Assembly: GCA_964610045.1 (NCBI GenBank)
Contig: CAZSUN010000003.1
Coordinates: forward strand, 1 to 64,000
Direction of reading: 5' to 3'
Origin: JACCYX01 sp964610045
GTDB taxonomy: Bacteria; Chloroflexota; Chloroflexia; Thermomicrobiales; UBA6265
DNA: 64,000 bases
Part shown: positions 35,710 through 44,214 of the stretch, piece by piece
Position numbering within the stretch: the first letter of the stretch is position 1
Layout: each line of letters begins with the position of its first letter
Translations under genes and position numbers: made by a program
The notes under the pieces: generated by a model
Told to the model about the DNA's origin: nothing
Database searches by the model: none
Seen by the model: only the letters and a program-made list of their open reading frames with translations

Positions 35710-35764
35710 GGTAAACCGTCGCAATCGTGGTAGACGAGGGCCACAGTGCGAAGCACCGCACCTT
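35710..35764. repeat. dispersed repeat, family C, copy 2
   Basis: Begins GGTAAACCGTCGCAATCGTG and matches 22098-22152 at roughly three of four positions in the same order. Confidence 0.6.
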
Positions 35765-35896
35765 GATGCGCAACACGACGGGCCGACAGACCTTCCGGCC
35801 CGCGGCTGTCTGGCCGATCGGCCCCTCCGAGGTGGGTTTCGAACGGGGAACGAGGCCTCTTCTCTGGTACGGGTTTTGGGTAGGCCGTGCGTGTGT

Positions 35897-35960
35897 CGTA
35901 GGACCGACCTTGCGTGGTCAGCCGTCGCGGCGGGCCACACCGGCCCCGCCCTACGAGACA
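35897..35960. repeat. dispersed repeat, family B, divergent copy
   Basis: GTAGGACCGACCTTGCGTGGTC at the left and CCCGCCCTACGA at the right mirror the inverted ends of the copy at 16759-16816. Confidence 0.5.
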
Positions 35961-36003
35961 GAACCATCGCGATCAATCCGGGATCCGTGTGAAAGGACCA
36001 CCC

Positions 36004-36531
36004 ATGCTCCCCTGGCTCCTCGTTCGCACCATGTTCGCCGCGCTCGCCGCCCTGACCTTCGTTGTCCCGTCATTGGAACCCGTGGCGGCGCAGGACGCGA
36101 TCAGCCCCGTCGATCTCACGTTTTACGCCTGTCCAGCCGGGACCGACCCAGCTGCCGACCCTACCACCCTCATGGACACCTGCAAGGAACCAGCCGGGCC
36201 GATCGTGGTCACGGTTGGGGATGGCGAAGCTTGGCTGGACCAGGCTGAGACCAGCGGCGGTGCAATCCAGCCGGTGACATTCGACGGCATAGCTTCTGGA
36301 TGGATCCAGATCGTCTGGCAACTCCCCGACGGCATGGAGGTTGCGGCGGCGACGTGCGACGAAGAGGCAGATGGCGTCCAGGAATCGCAGCTCGTCTGGG
36401 CATTTGCCGGCAATGTGGAGGGCAACCGTATGTTCCTGGCATCCACCGAGCCAGGCGATCCGCTTTCGTGCAGCATCTTCCACGTCCCGATCGGTGGACC
36501 AGCCACTCCGGTGGCGAGTCCGGTGTCCTGA
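36004..36531 (+). CDS. small secreted protein of unknown function
   Basis: 175 residues from the ATG at 36004 (AAAGGA). Signal peptide: MLPWLLVRTMFAALAALTFV, cut near PVAAQ. The mature part has four cysteines (FYACPAG, MDTCKEP, AATCDEE, LSCSIFH) that could form two disulfides, and ends in an alanine/proline/serine tail. No family recognised. The spacing of Cys pairs and the YACP...C start resemble small secreted beta-sandwich proteins common in this lineage. Confidence 0.75.
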   Translation: MLPWLLVRTMFAALAALTFVVPSLEPVAAQDAISPVDLTFYACPAGTDPAADPTTLMDTCKEPAGPIVVTVGDGEAWLDQAETSGGAIQPVTFDGIASGWIQIVWQLPDGMEVAAATCDEEADGVQESQLVWAFAGNVEGNRMFLASTEPGDPLSCSIFHVPIGGPATPVASPVS

Positions 36532-36546
36532 GGCACGGGATACACC

Positions 36547-37035
36547 ATGTCACGCCGGGCCCGGTGGCGAACCGCCTGTACTGCGATCATCGCGCTGGTG
36601 GTGATCCTCGCCGGTCTCGTCATTAACCTGATCGTCACCAGCCAGTTCGAGTACGGCGGCACATTGTGCGCCGAGCCAGCCAGTCCACCTGCCAGCAGCG
36701 ACCCGTGTGCGGACCCGGACAGCGATCTCACGGTCAGGCACGGCCGGCGTGTGCTGTGGTCGAGCGAGGGTGGGTTCGCCTCGATCCCGAACTCGCTATG
36801 GCATAACCCGACCGGTCAGGCGCTGTCCAGACACTATGACACCCGCCGGAGATGGCCGATCAGGCCAACGAGATTGCCTTCGGAATCACGGATGAACGCG
36901 TGCCATTCCTCGGTCCCGGCCGGTCCAAGCGCGTCGTCATCGTGGGCGAAGATCATGTGTGGCTCGGACTCGATCTTCGTGCCGGATGCCCGTAGTCGCT
37001 CGACCGTGGCGTGCAGGTCGTCCGTGCGCAGGTAG
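36547..37035 (+). CDS. doubtful ORF; its first part could be a truncated membrane-anchored protein
   Basis: The first 85 or so codons (to about 36800) look protein-like: a basic start (MSRRARWRTA), a single transmembrane helix (CTAIIALVVILAGLVINLIV) and a cysteine-containing extracellular stretch. From about 36834 the frame runs antisense through the VOC gene and is basic and serine-rich, as shadow frames are. The real gene has probably lost its 3' end here, or only the helix is coincidental. It starts 15 bp after the previous secreted-protein gene, so an operon is possible. Confidence 0.3.
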   Translation: MSRRARWRTACTAIIALVVILAGLVINLIVTSQFEYGGTLCAEPASPPASSDPCADPDSDLTVRHGRRVLWSSEGGFASIPNSLWHNPTGQALSRHYDTRRRWPIRPTRLPSESRMNACHSSVPAGPSASSSWAKIMCGSDSIFVPDARSRSTVACRSSVRR

Positions 37036-37208
37036 ATCAGTGCGCTGGCGGCGTTCTCCTCCAACAGCAGGCGCGTGCCCCCGGCCTGGAAGAAGAGCAA
37101 CCCTGGCGGATCGAACCGGCCAGTCGGCGGCGTGCCGAGCAGATCGGTGTAGAACGCCGCCGCACGGTCGAGATCGGTTGCCCGTTGGGCGACCTGAAAC
37201 ACATCCAT
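36834..37208 (-). CDS. VOC-family (glyoxalase-fold) protein
   Basis: 124 residues from the ATG at 37208, with GAGAGGGAT upstream; the longer frame to 37292 is not needed. QRATDLDRAAAFYTDLLG is the first beta-alpha unit, LLLEENAASALIYLRTDDL the middle crossover and EEWHAFIRDSEGNLVGLI the final strands, where Glu/His positions fit the metal site of the VOC fold. Reaction unknown. Confidence 0.9.
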   Translation of the reverse strand: MDVFQVAQRATDLDRAAAFYTDLLGTPPTGRFDPPGLLFFQAGGTRLLLEENAASALIYLRTDDLHATVERLRASGTKIESEPHMIFAHDDDALGPAGTEEWHAFIRDSEGNLVGLIGHLRRVS

Positions 37209-37340
37209 CCTGATCCCTCTCACTTGGTCTTCCCGGTCGATGGTTGCGTAGCGTGCAACGCACCGGAATCCAGCATACCCCTGCCGTCGCAAGATTCACC
37301 GCTGAGGCGATGAATGACAACCGCGCGGGCGAGCATGTGC

Positions 37341-37390
37341 TTGACCGGTGAATGGACGAGTCGCATACTACCAAACACGTGCATATGCAC
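37341..37390 (+). promoter_or_regulatory. promoter and palindromic operator of the marR-MFS operon
   Basis: TTGACC (37341-37346), 17-bp spacer and CATACT (37364-37369) form a good sigma-70-type promoter. The perfect 12-bp palindrome GTGCATATGCAC lies at 37379-37390, where transcription would start, 19 bp before the MarR start codon. A MarR dimer bound here would block its own operon. Confidence 0.65.
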
Positions 37391-37409
37391 CCAATTGGAG
37401 TCGACCTCG

Positions 37410-37880
37410 ATGCCCAACCTTCCTGCCTGGCCCACCACCCTCTGCGCCTGCACCGCCATCCGGCGGGCCGACCGGGCGCTGAGCCGCTTCTACGACGACG
37501 CCTTACGGCCGTCGGGGTTGACCGTCACCCAGTACTCGCTGCTGTCAATCATCGACCGGGCACCGAAGCCGCTCACACTCGGCGATCTCGCCGACGCCCA
37601 GGTGATGGACCGCACCACCCTCTCGCACAACCTCGCGCCACTGCTCCGCGAAGGCCTGGTCCTGGTCGCGAATGGGGCAAACGACCGGCGAACGAGGGTG
37701 ATCGACCTCACGGAGGCCGGCAAGGCCCTGCTCGAATCGGCCAGGCCGCTCTGGCGCAGCGCCCAGGACCGGGTGATCGCCGTGACCGGGACGGATGCCC
37801 ACCAGCACCTGCTGGACGATCTCGCGGCGCTGGTCGGACAGGTTCGCCAGCTCGCGTTCGATGGCGAGGTGACCCGATGA
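37410..37880 (+). CDS. MarR-family transcriptional regulator
   Basis: 156 residues from the ATG at 37410. The winged helix is clear: LTVTQYSLLSIIDRAPKPLTLGDLA, then MDRTTLSHNLAPLLREGLV as recognition helix and NDRRTRVIDLTEAG as the wing. An N-terminal CACTAIRRADRALSRFYDDAL helix carries two cysteines that could act as a redox sensor, as in some MarR proteins. Its stop overlaps the next start (ATGA), so it is co-translated with the MFS pump it most likely represses. Confidence 0.93.
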   Translation: MPNLPAWPTTLCACTAIRRADRALSRFYDDALRPSGLTVTQYSLLSIIDRAPKPLTLGDLADAQVMDRTTLSHNLAPLLREGLVLVANGANDRRTRVIDLTEAGKALLESARPLWRSAQDRVIAVTGTDAHQHLLDDLAALVGQVRQLAFDGEVTR

Positions 37881-39187
37881 GCCGGTCCACGCACTCTGCG
37901 CCATTCAGCAACCGCGTGCACTACGCCTGGGTGATGGCGGCGATGACCTTCATCGTCCTGATCGGGGCGTCGGGCTTCCGCTCGGCGCCGGGCGTGTTGA
38001 TCGTGCCGCTGCAGGAAGCATTCGGCTGGGACCGGGCTCAAATCTCACTGGCGGTCTCGATCAACCTGATCCTGTTCGGATTCATGGGTCCGTTCGCCGC
38101 GGCGATGATGAACCAATTCGGCATCCGCCAGGTGCTGACCGGCGCCCTGCTGACGGTCGCGACCGGGGCCTTCCTGACGATCTTCATGACCGAGCCATGG
38201 CACCTCTACCTGCTCTGGGGTGTCACGGTCGGGCTCGGCACCGGCTCGATGGCGACCGTTCTTGCGGCGACCGTCGCCAACCGCTGGTTCGTGCAGCGGC
38301 GCGGGCTGGTGATGGGGGCACTGACAGCTGCCAGCGCTACCGGCCAACTGGCGTTCCTGCCGTTCATCGCCTGGCTGGCCTCGAATCACGGCTGGAAGTC
38401 GGTCTCGATCGCGATTTCGGCGGCGACGCTGGCAGTGATCCCGCTGGTACTGGTCTTCGCGCGCAACGGCCCGGAGGATGTCGGCCTGCTCCGCTACGGC
38501 GCGACCGGCGACGAGCCGCCGCCTCCCATCCGGCAGAACCCGATCGCGGCTGCCTTCGGCGCGCTCCGGCTGGCGGTCGGGACACGCAACTTCTGGCTGC
38601 TGGCCGGGAGCTTTTTCATCTGCGGGGCGACGACGAACGGCCTGATCGGCACCCATTTCATCCCGGCCGGCATGGACCACGGCATGACCGAAGTGGCGGC
38701 GGCCAGCCTGCTGGCGCTGATCGGCGTGTTCGACATCATCGGGACGATCGCCTCCGGCTGGCTGACCGACCGGTTCGACCCGCGCCGGCTGCTGTTCGCC
38801 TATTACGGGCTGCGCGGGCTCTCGCTGATCCTGCTGCCGTGGGTGTTCGACCTGCCGAACTTCGCGATGGTGGCGTTCATCGTCTTCTACGGGCTGGACT
38901 GGGTAGCGACGGTGCCGCCAACAGTTTCGCTGGCCACCAGCTCGTTCGGGCTCGGTTCGGCGGCGCTGGTCTACGGCTGGGTGTTCGCGGCGCACCAGTT
39001 GGGGGCGGCAAGCGCGGCATGGATTGCGGGGGCGCTGCGCACCGACCAGGGCGACTACTTCCTGGCATTCACCGGCGCGGGTTACCTGAGCCTGGTCGCG
39101 GCCGGACTGGTGCTCGGCATCGGCCGCGGCCCGGCGCGCCGCGTGGTCGCGCCAACTCCGGTGCTGTCACCGGTCGGGTCGGACTGA
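37877..39187 (+). CDS. MFS transporter (monocarboxylate/OFA-like)
   Basis: 436 residues; ATG overlaps the marR stop by 4 bp, with GAGGTGA as ribosome site. Twelve transmembrane segments. The first loop GFRSAPGVLIVPLQEAFGWDRAQIS and the NRWFVQRRGLVMGALTAASATGQL stretch in the fourth/fifth helix are characteristic of the monocarboxylate porter/oxalate-formate antiporter group. It probably carries an organic acid, exported or imported in response to the MarR ligand. Confidence 0.93.
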   Translation: MSRSTHSAPFSNRVHYAWVMAAMTFIVLIGASGFRSAPGVLIVPLQEAFGWDRAQISLAVSINLILFGFMGPFAAAMMNQFGIRQVLTGALLTVATGAFLTIFMTEPWHLYLLWGVTVGLGTGSMATVLAATVANRWFVQRRGLVMGALTAASATGQLAFLPFIAWLASNHGWKSVSIAISAATLAVIPLVLVFARNGPEDVGLLRYGATGDEPPPPIRQNPIAAAFGALRLAVGTRNFWLLAGSFFICGATTNGLIGTHFIPAGMDHGMTEVAAASLLALIGVFDIIGTIASGWLTDRFDPRRLLFAYYGLRGLSLILLPWVFDLPNFAMVAFIVFYGLDWVATVPPTVSLATSSFGLGSAALVYGWVFAAHQLGAASAAWIAGALRTDQGDYFLAFTGAGYLSLVAAGLVLGIGRGPARRVVAPTPVLSPVGSD

Positions 39188-39193
39188 ACGACA

Positions 39194-39379
39194 CTACGCG
39201 CCATTCGTCCCCTGACGCAGCCGTTCCGTGACCCACACACGCACGAGGGTGAACGGGCCAACACCGATTGCACGCGCACGGCGGTTCAGTTCCGAGCGAT
39301 CCTCCTGATCGAGGCGGATCGTGAGACGCTCGGCCAGTCCATCGCCCAGTGTTACTTCAACCGAATGACTGGTCGTCAA
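39194..39379 (-). CDS. small ribbon-helix-helix-like protein, possible orphan antitoxin
   Basis: 61 residues, apparently starting at a TTG (39379) with no strong ribosome site, 6 bp after the convergent MFS stop. LTIRLDQEDRSELNRRARAI followed by VRVWVTERLRQ has the alternating beta-strand, two-helix pattern of Arc/CopG-type proteins that start many toxin-antitoxin pairs. No toxin gene is adjacent. Confidence 0.6.
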   Translation of the reverse strand: MTTSHSVEVTLGDGLAERLTIRLDQEDRSELNRRARAIGVGPFTLVRVWVTERLRQGTNGA

Positions 39380-39453
39380 CGCGAGGCTCGGATACGATGC
39401 CGGTCGGCCAACGCCGCCCTTCCACGACGAACCCGTACCTGGAGACTGCCACC

Positions 39454-40467
39454 GTGACTGCCGCCATCTACCGCCCGCAACGCAACTGGGGCGCCCGCAT
39501 CCACGATTACACGGTGCAGGGCCTGCGCCTCGTCATCATCGAGAACGAAGTCCTCCGCCTGGGCGTGCTCGCCGGCAAGGGGGCCGACCTGGTCGAGATG
39601 AACTACAAGCCCCGCGACATCGACCTCATCTGGCTGGCGCCCGCCGGCATCCGGAACGCGGTCCAGCACGCGGTCACGCATCCGGAGACGCGCGGCGCCT
39701 TCGAGGAAATCTACGTCGGCGGCTGGCAGACGATGTTCCCGAATCCCGGACTGCTGCTTGACGACGACATCCCCCACCGATTCCACGGCGATGTGCACAC
39801 GCTGCCGTGGGACGTCACCATCGTCGAGGACTCGCCCGAGGTGTGCGAGGTCACCTTCTCGATCCGGGCCCACACCAGCCCGTGCCGGGTCGAGAAGACG
39901 ATCCGCCTGGAGGCCGGGAATCCGGGGTTCCGCCTGGCCGAGCGAGTTGTCAACGACGGCCCATTCCCCACCGCGTTTCATTGGGGGCAGCACATAACTT
40001 TCGGGCAGCCGTTCGTGGGTCCAGGCAGCAGGATCGCCCTGCCCGACGGCATCACGGTGCACGCCTTTCCCGGCGCCAACGACGGAGTGCGCCGGGTCGG
40101 TGCCGCAGGCACGTTCCCGTGGCCAATCGCACCCGAAAACGGACTTGACCTGCGAGTCCTGCCCGAACGCGGCACGGTCAGTGAGATGCTGTTCCTGACC
40201 GGTTTCACCCCTGACGACACCTGGTACGAGGTGTCCCGCGAGGATGGCCACCCGACATGCCGGGTCAGTTGGGACAGCGCGAACATGCCGATCCTCTGGT
40301 TCTGGCAGGAGTTCGGGAACCAGAGCGTCTACCCGTGGTTCGGCCGGGTCTACACCGTGGGGCTGGAGATGACGAGCGTGCTGCCAGGGTCGGACACCAC
40401 GCCGCCCATCACTCTCGATGCAGGTGCGGAACGGTCGACCTGGATCGACCTGACCGTGCGGGACTGA
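39454..40467 (+). CDS. DUF4432/aldose-1-epimerase-like protein
   Basis: 337 residues from the GTG at 39454 (GGAG 9 nt upstream); an ATG at 39397 in frame would add 19 residues. The beta-supersandwich pattern of galactose-mutarotase-like folds is visible: VIIENEVLRLGVLAGKGADLVEMNYKP at the start, YVGGWQTMFPNPG in the middle (Trp/Gln near the sugar site), FHWGQHITFGQPFV, and NMPILWFWQEFG towards the end. DUF4432 proteins of this size bind or epimerise sugars; activity here is inferred only. Confidence 0.8.
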   Translation: MTAAIYRPQRNWGARIHDYTVQGLRLVIIENEVLRLGVLAGKGADLVEMNYKPRDIDLIWLAPAGIRNAVQHAVTHPETRGAFEEIYVGGWQTMFPNPGLLLDDDIPHRFHGDVHTLPWDVTIVEDSPEVCEVTFSIRAHTSPCRVEKTIRLEAGNPGFRLAERVVNDGPFPTAFHWGQHITFGQPFVGPGSRIALPDGITVHAFPGANDGVRRVGAAGTFPWPIAPENGLDLRVLPERGTVSEMLFLTGFTPDDTWYEVSREDGHPTCRVSWDSANMPILWFWQEFGNQSVYPWFGRVYTVGLEMTSVLPGSDTTPPITLDAGAERSTWIDLTVRD

Positions 40468-40551
40468 CGGCATCACCGGCTGACACCCAATCCGCCACCA
40501 CCACACATCAACCCGGTCGGGCCGGAAAGCCAATGGGCAACCCGGATTCGC

Positions 40552-42432
40552 TCAGGCGGAAACCTGCTCGCGGGCTGGTGCGTCGCCCCGGAAGAGGCGA
40601 ATCCGGATCCAGCGTTGGCGGTGCCGCTCGTCGGACAGTTGTCGTTCGCGGGCGCGCAGCAGGTCGGGCAAGGCTACCAGCCCGAGCAGGTGACCGGGAT
40701 CGTTCCGGTCCACCACCGGGAAGCTGGTCAGACCCGTTTCCGCCATCCTCGCCGCCACGTCGCGCAGCGTCTCGGCCGGATAGGCGAGCGTCGGCGTCAC
40801 CCACATCTGCGTTTGCAGGGGCCGCGCGGCGGCCCGGAATTCCGGATCCTGCAGGCGGGCCTGCAACTCGCGGCGGGTCACCACCGAAATCAGGGTCCCG
40901 GCGACGTCGAGCACCGGGTACAGGTGCTGCCCGCGGACCTGGTCGGACCCGCTGGCGATGGCTTCGAGCGCATCCGGCGAGAGGTCGCTGGGGAGTGCGA
41001 CGATCCGCGTTCGCATCACCTCCTGCACCGAGAGCACCTCCAGCGGATCGACTCCGTATTCACGGGTGATGTGGAAGCCACGGCGGCTGACCTTCTCGGT
41101 CAGGATCGAGCGCGGCATGGCCAGCACGGTCATGCCGTAGGCCACGACCGCCGCGACCAGCAGCGGCAGCAACATACCGACATCCTGGGTCAACTCGATG
41201 GTGAACAGGATGGCCGTAAACGGCACCCGCATCGTGCCGCCAAGCACGGCGGTCATGCCGACGATGGCCCAGAACCCCGGCCCCTGGTCGGGAAAGATGT
41301 GCCCTTCGAGCGCGCCGAGCGCGGCTCCCATCATCAGCATCGGCGCGAGCACGCCACCAGACGTCCCCGCTCCCAGGGGGATCGCCCAGATCACGGACTT
41401 CACCAGCAGCACGCCGATGATGATCCGCATCGGGGCCTCGCCCGTGAGGAGTTGGGCGATCACGTCATAGCCGACACCGAGCGCTTCCGGGAAGATCAGG
41501 CCGCCGATGCCGATCGCAATCCCGCCGATGGCGGGCCACCACATCCAATGGATCGGCAGGCGCAGAAAGGCATCCTCGGCGGCGTAGACCATCCGGGTGA
41601 TGATCAGGGCCAGCAATCCGCCCGCCAAACCGGCAAGAATGCAGAAGAAGAGCAGGCTGGCGTCGAAATCGACGTGGTGGGCGGGGACAGGGAAGATCGG
41701 TCCGTCGCCGAGCATGGGCCGCCGAAACGTGGCGGCCACCACCGATGCAACCGCCACCGGGACCAGGCTGCGCGGCTTGAATTCGAACAGCAGCAGTTCC
41801 ACCGAGAGGGCGAGGGCGGCGATCGGCGCCGAGAACACGGCCGACATGCCGGCAGCGGCGCCCGCCACCATCAGGGTCTTGCGCTCCGAACTCGTGAAGT
41901 GAAAGAACTGGGCGATGAGGGAACCGGCCGCGCCGCCCGTCATGATGATTGGCCCCTCGGCGCCGAACGGTCCGCCGGAACCGATCGAGATCGCCGACGA
42001 CACCGGCTTGAGGATGGCGACGCGGGCGCTGAGCCGGCTGCCGTTGATCATGATCGCTTCGAGCGCTTCGGGGATGCCGTGTCCGCGGATCCGTTCCGAT
42101 CCGAACCGAGCCATCAAGCCGAGGATGAGGCCACCGATCACGGGCACCAGCACGGCCATCCAGCCGAGGGTGTTGTTGGCTGGCGACGTGTTGGCGAACG
42201 ACAGTTCCTGATAATAGAACAGGTTGGTGAAGAAGGCGATCATCTTGAGCAGGACCCAGGCCAGCACCGCTCCGGCTGCCCCGACCGGCACGGCGAGCCC
42301 AGCCAGGACCAGCACGCGGGTTGTGGTCGTGAAATCGCGCAGGTGATGGGGCAACGGCACGCGAACGGACGAGTCGTCGTCCGCGATGATGGGCGCGTCA
42401 GGAGCAGGCAAGGCAGAAACGGCGTGGTCCAC
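40552..42432 (-). CDS. ClC-family chloride channel/antiporter with C-terminal CBS pair
   Basis: 626 residues from a GTG at 42432. Residues about 40-440 are the ClC membrane domain with the three selectivity segments: GSGGPFGAEGPI (gating Glu in the usual GxEGP position), GHGIPE, and GAGTSGGVLAPML with GTMRVPFTAILF further on. Residues about 470-600 hold two CBS repeats (VMRTRIVALPSDLS, MWVTPTLAYPAETL), which usually bind adenine nucleotides and tune gating. With an intact gating Glu it is more likely a chloride/proton antiporter than a pure channel. Confidence 0.95.
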   Translation of the reverse strand: MDHAVSALPAPDAPIIADDDSSVRVPLPHHLRDFTTTTRVLVLAGLAVPVGAAGAVLAWVLLKMIAFFTNLFYYQELSFANTSPANNTLGWMAVLVPVIGGLILGLMARFGSERIRGHGIPEALEAIMINGSRLSARVAILKPVSSAISIGSGGPFGAEGPIIMTGGAAGSLIAQFFHFTSSERKTLMVAGAAAGMSAVFSAPIAALALSVELLLFEFKPRSLVPVAVASVVAATFRRPMLGDGPIFPVPAHHVDFDASLLFFCILAGLAGGLLALIITRMVYAAEDAFLRLPIHWMWWPAIGGIAIGIGGLIFPEALGVGYDVIAQLLTGEAPMRIIIGVLLVKSVIWAIPLGAGTSGGVLAPMLMMGAALGALEGHIFPDQGPGFWAIVGMTAVLGGTMRVPFTAILFTIELTQDVGMLLPLLVAAVVAYGMTVLAMPRSILTEKVSRRGFHITREYGVDPLEVLSVQEVMRTRIVALPSDLSPDALEAIASGSDQVRGQHLYPVLDVAGTLISVVTRRELQARLQDPEFRAAARPLQTQMWVTPTLAYPAETLRDVAARMAETGLTSFPVVDRNDPGHLLGLVALPDLLRARERQLSDERHRQRWIRIRLFRGDAPAREQVSA

Positions 42433-42483
42433 AGGTGGGAAACTCCGGCGATTGCTGCCCTCGCCTGCCGTTCCCTTGCGGCG

Positions 42484-42909
42484 TCAGGCGCCGTCGTTGC
42501 CGGCGTCGATGATGCGCTGGAGGATCCGGATCAGTTCGGGGGCGGCGTTGAGCAATTCTCGGCGATGAGCGTCGGACAGTTCCCGCAAGGCATCGACACC
42601 GTCCGCAGTCAGCGACACGAACACCTGGCGGCGATCAGCCTGCCCCTGGGTTCGCTGCACCAATCCACGCGCCTCGGCCCGGGCCACCAGCTCGACAGCG
42701 CTGTGATGCTGGATCTGGAGCCGTTCGGCCACCGCCCCAACCGTGAGGCTGCCTTCGGCGGCAGCCTTCACCGCCAGCAGCAACTGGTGCTGTTGCGGCT
42801 CGAGGTCGGCAGCACGGGCAGCATCGTCGCTGAAGCGCTGGAACCGCCGGATCTGGAATCGAAACTCGGCAAGCGCTTCATACAGCGCCGGTGAGAGGTC
42901 GTCACTCAT
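42484..42909 (-). CDS. MarR-family transcriptional regulator
   Basis: 141 residues from the ATG at 42909; the ATG at 42921 lies inside the -10 box and is unlikely. PQQHQLLLAVKAA, LTVGAVAERLQIQHHSAVELVARAEARGL and QADRRQVFVSLTADG are the MarR winged-helix blocks. The gene ends 52 bp before the ClC gene on the same strand, so the two are probably one operon. Its own promoter carries a 19-bp inverted repeat and the mRNA leader would be only a few bases long. Confidence 0.92.
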   Translation of the reverse strand: MSDDLSPALYEALAEFRFQIRRFQRFSDDAARAADLEPQQHQLLLAVKAAAEGSLTVGAVAERLQIQHHSAVELVARAEARGLVQRTQGQADRRQVFVSLTADGVDALRELSDAHRRELLNAAPELIRILQRIIDAGNDGA

Positions 42910-42919
42910 CACTGCTCTC

Positions 42920-42940
42920 ATTATATCGCCTCACGATATA
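42920..42940 (-). promoter_or_regulatory. TATAAT box inside a 19-bp inverted repeat before marR
   Basis: Minus-strand TATAAT (42925-42920) overlaps TATATCG-CCTCA-CGATATA (42922-42940), 7-bp arms, 5-bp spacer. No good -35 is seen. Transcription would begin about 5 nt before the ATG at 42909, giving a nearly leaderless mRNA. A MarR dimer on the repeat would cover the -10 region. Confidence 0.65.
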
Positions 42941-43028
42941 TGCCCGCCACCCCGATCGAACTGACCGGCATGTCCCAAGATTCTCGCCTACCCGCGTCGC
43001 TGGTTGCCGCCTCGGAGGCACCCGGCTC

Positions 43029-43049
43029 CTCGTACACTTGCCGTACGAG
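43029..43049 (+). promoter_or_regulatory. inverted repeat upstream of a methyltransferase gene
   Basis: CTCGTAC-ACTTGCC-GTACGAG, perfect 7-bp arms, 46 bp before the methyltransferase start. Could be an operator or an RNA hairpin. Confidence 0.4.
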
Positions 43050-43095
43050 CGGTCCGCCCCACTTCATCACGACACAACCCCGGGAGCAGTGCCCA

Positions 43096-43872
43096 ATGTC
43101 TACAGACAACCTCCCCGAACACGTCCAGCGCAACCGCGTCGAGTGGGATACCTGGGCTACCGGCTACGCCGAATGGGCGCCACGCGCCTGGTCCCAGGAG
43201 CACATCACCTGGGGGACGTTCTCCATCCCGGAATCGGGTACCCACGCCCTCCCGGAATCCGTGGCAGGCATGGATGCAATCGAGCTTGGCTGCGGCACCG
43301 GCTACGTCTCGGCCTGGCTGGCACGGCTCGGAGCCAAACCGGTTGGGATCGACAACTCGCCGAAACAACTGGAAACCGCCCGCGCGATGCAGGAACGGTT
43401 CGGCATCGAGTTTCCCCTGCTGCTGGGGAATGCGGAGGATGTCCCATTTCCGGATGCCAGCTTCGATCTCGCGATCAGCGAGTACGGCGCCTCGATCTGG
43501 TGCGACCCCTACCGTTGGATCCCCGAGGCCTCGCGCCTGTTGCGACCGGGCGGCCTCCTCGTGTTCCTGTGCAACGGGGTGCTCGTTCCCCTCTGCTCCG
43601 CCCCGGATTCCCTGGCCGAAGACGAGATCAGCACATGCCTCGAACGACCGCTGTTCGGCATGCACCGGTTCGAGTGGACGGACGACACCTCCGTCGAGTT
43701 CCACCTTCCGCACGGCGAGATGATCCGTCTCCTGCGGTCGAGCGGATTCGAGATCGAGCAGTTGATCGAGCTGCAACCGGCAGAAGACGCGGTCGCCACG
43801 GTCCACTCCGTTGCCCTTGAATGGGCGAGGCAGTGGCCTTCCGAGGAGATCTGGGTCGCCCGCAAACGGTGA
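43096..43872 (+). CDS. class I SAM-dependent methyltransferase
   Basis: 258 residues from the ATG at 43096 (GGGAG, 10 nt). IELGCGTGY at 62-70 is motif I, GIDNSPKQLETA motif II, FDLAISEYGAS motif post-II and LLRPGGLLVFL motif III. The C-terminal part is longer than the minimum and has a HRFEW...VEFHLPHGEMIRLLRSSGF stretch common in methyltransf_11 proteins of Chloroflexota and Actinobacteria. Substrate unknown. Confidence 0.92.
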   Translation: MSTDNLPEHVQRNRVEWDTWATGYAEWAPRAWSQEHITWGTFSIPESGTHALPESVAGMDAIELGCGTGYVSAWLARLGAKPVGIDNSPKQLETARAMQERFGIEFPLLLGNAEDVPFPDASFDLAISEYGASIWCDPYRWIPEASRLLRPGGLLVFLCNGVLVPLCSAPDSLAEDEISTCLERPLFGMHRFEWTDDTSVEFHLPHGEMIRLLRSSGFEIEQLIELQPAEDAVATVHSVALEWARQWPSEEIWVARKR

Positions 43873-44214
43873 TATCGACTCCGGGGATGCATGGTGGATT
43901 CCCGCCGTGGGGCGGATGTTGCGTGGTCTGCTGTTGATGTGGGGATTGCGCAGGATGACCAGGACAAGACCCTATCGGCAATTTCACCTATTTGCGGGTG
44001 CCGGAATTGCCGGGTGGGGAGCTGCACGGCACGATGAGGGTGTCACCACCTGAAGGATCACACCCAACGATGCGTGTGACGAATTGTGCGGGTGGTGTGT
44101 GTGGAGTTCGACCACATCCGGGAGCATGCTGACAGCGTCGTCAGTCGCTCCCGGGTCCAGTCGCCTCCGTCCCACCTCGCAGGCCAACCGCCTGCCATCC
44201 CGGAAGGATGTCCC
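43873..44214. other. intergenic region, no firm gene
   Basis: A 45-codon plus-strand ORF at 43916-44053 starts MLRGLLLMWGLRRM but has no family features and is likely fortuitous. No repeat was recognised. Confidence 0.4.

Larger units (their letters stand above)
35583..36003. other. intergenic region with two dispersed repeats
   Basis: No gene supported. It holds family C copy 2 (35710-35764) and a family B copy (35897-35960). A weak AAAGGA ribosome site for the next gene closes the region. Confidence 0.5.

Noticed and set aside
40615..42894. 759-codon plus-strand ORF opposite the ClC gene and the second marR
   Set aside because: Antisense to a complete ClC channel; composition rich in Arg/His/Gly with no hydrophobic core.
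43916..44053. 45-codon ORF with a hydrophobic start
   Set aside because: No clear ribosome site or conservation evidence; kept only as a remark in the intergenic entry.
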